A DNA stretch of 5,997 nt, from the NCBI GenBank assembly GCA_050944915.1, contig JBMNRY010000108.1, forward strand, positions 1-5,997, in the 5' to 3' direction. The DNA comes from JBMNRY01 sp050944915. GTDB taxonomy: Bacteria > Bacillota > Limnochordia > JAAZLZ01. The notes under the pieces were generated by a model. The model made no database searches. It worked only from the letters and a program-made list of their open reading frames with translations, and was not told the DNA's origin. Positions 5,676 through 5,997 of the stretch are shown here, in pieces. Positions within the stretch are counted from its first letter, which is position 1; each line of letters begins with the position of its first letter. The translations under genes and the position numbers were made by a program.

Positions 5676-5997
5676 ATGCGTTGGAATAAAATCTCTGATG
5701 CGGTGATTCGGCGTCTTCCCCTATACTTACGTGTATTGGAAGAAGTGGGTCGAGACGGCGAAGTAAAGCTGATCTCTTCCCAAGAGCTGGGAGAAAGGGC
5801 GGGTGTCAGCCCGGCCTTGGTGCGCAAAGATCTCGGTTGGTTTGGAGAATTCGGCAAACAAGGGGTCGGATACGAGATCGCTTATTTGCAGAGCGAATTG
5901 CGTCGGATCCTGAATCTGGAAAAGGAGATCCCTGTAGCCATCGTCGGTCTTGGTAGTTTAGGTGTGGCCCTGGCCCGTTACAGTCGGCAGCGCTATG
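5676..5997 (+). CDS. rex: Redox-sensing transcriptional repressor Rex (3'-truncated by the window edge)
   Basis: Rex is a homodimeric repressor that binds operator DNA when NAD+ is high and releases it when NADH rises, controlling fermentative and respiratory genes. The visible 107 residues show ISDAVIRRLPLYLRVLEEV (6-24), the winged-helix part SSQELGERAGVSPALVRKDL (34-53), the typical FGEFGKQGVGY (56-66) and the beginning of the Rossmann domain VAIVGLGSLG (87-96), with the NAD(H) glycine motif GLGSLG at 91-96. The family is usually about 210-220 residues, so roughly half is missing. The start ATG 5676 follows GGGAGGAA (5663-5670) by 5 bases. Substitutions relative to the common form, such as Trp55 in GWFGEFG where Tyr is common, are mild. 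Autoregulation is common for rex, but no consensus Rex box is visible upstream. Confidence 0.96.
   Translation, partial: MRWNKISDAVIRRLPLYLRVLEEVGRDGEVKLISSQELGERAGVSPALVRKDLGWFGEFGKQGVGYEIAYLQSELRRILNLEKEIPVAIVGLGSLGVALARYSRQRY

Noticed and set aside
5657..5857. Minus-strand ORF of 66 codons opposite the start of rex
   Set aside because: It overlaps the conserved DNA-binding region of Rex and has no recognisable motif or supporting context.

Overview
The window reads as an ordinary, gene-dense stretch of a bacterial chromosome, most likely from a Clostridia-like member of the Bacillota. The evidence is the gene set (Rex, RlmH directly behind a membrane-anchored HtrA protease, a clostridial-type EtfB), strong AGGAGG-like ribosome sites before nearly every gene, and one TTG start. 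The sequence is moderately GC-rich with strong use of GCC for Ala and GAT for Asp. No genus can be named from the sequence alone.

Layout: (1) Positions 1-1741 carry the two electron transfer flavoprotein genes, etfB (its first ~20-25 codons lie outside the window) and etfA, with an 8-base stop/start overlap. (2) Positions 1743-1940 carry a small convergent gene on the minus strand. It encodes 65 residues of unknown function, has an excellent Shine-Dalgarno site, and its stop codon lies one base from the etfA stop. (3) Positions 2007-3979 carry a cobalamin adenosyltransferase (cobO/btuR type) and a phosphoglucomutase/phosphomannomutase. (4) Positions 4037-5582 carry an HtrA/DegP-type serine protease and rlmH, 4 bases apart and probably translationally coupled. 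(5) A 93-base spacer holds a 12-base palindrome. (6) From 5676 to the end lies the first 107 codons of rex, the NADH-sensing repressor.

How the genes fit together: EtfAB carries electrons between NADH- or acyl-CoA-linked dehydrogenases and other acceptors, and Rex reads the NADH/NAD+ ratio, so both ends of the window concern redox balance. No direct regulatory link is visible, because no Rex-box consensus was found by eye. The central genes are housekeeping: cofactor activation, sugar phosphate supply for the envelope, envelope protein quality control and ribosome modification.

I found no mobile element, CRISPR array, RNA gene or novel multi-gene system. The points most worth a second look are the small antisense-oriented gene, the inverted repeat before htrA, and the palindrome before rex.
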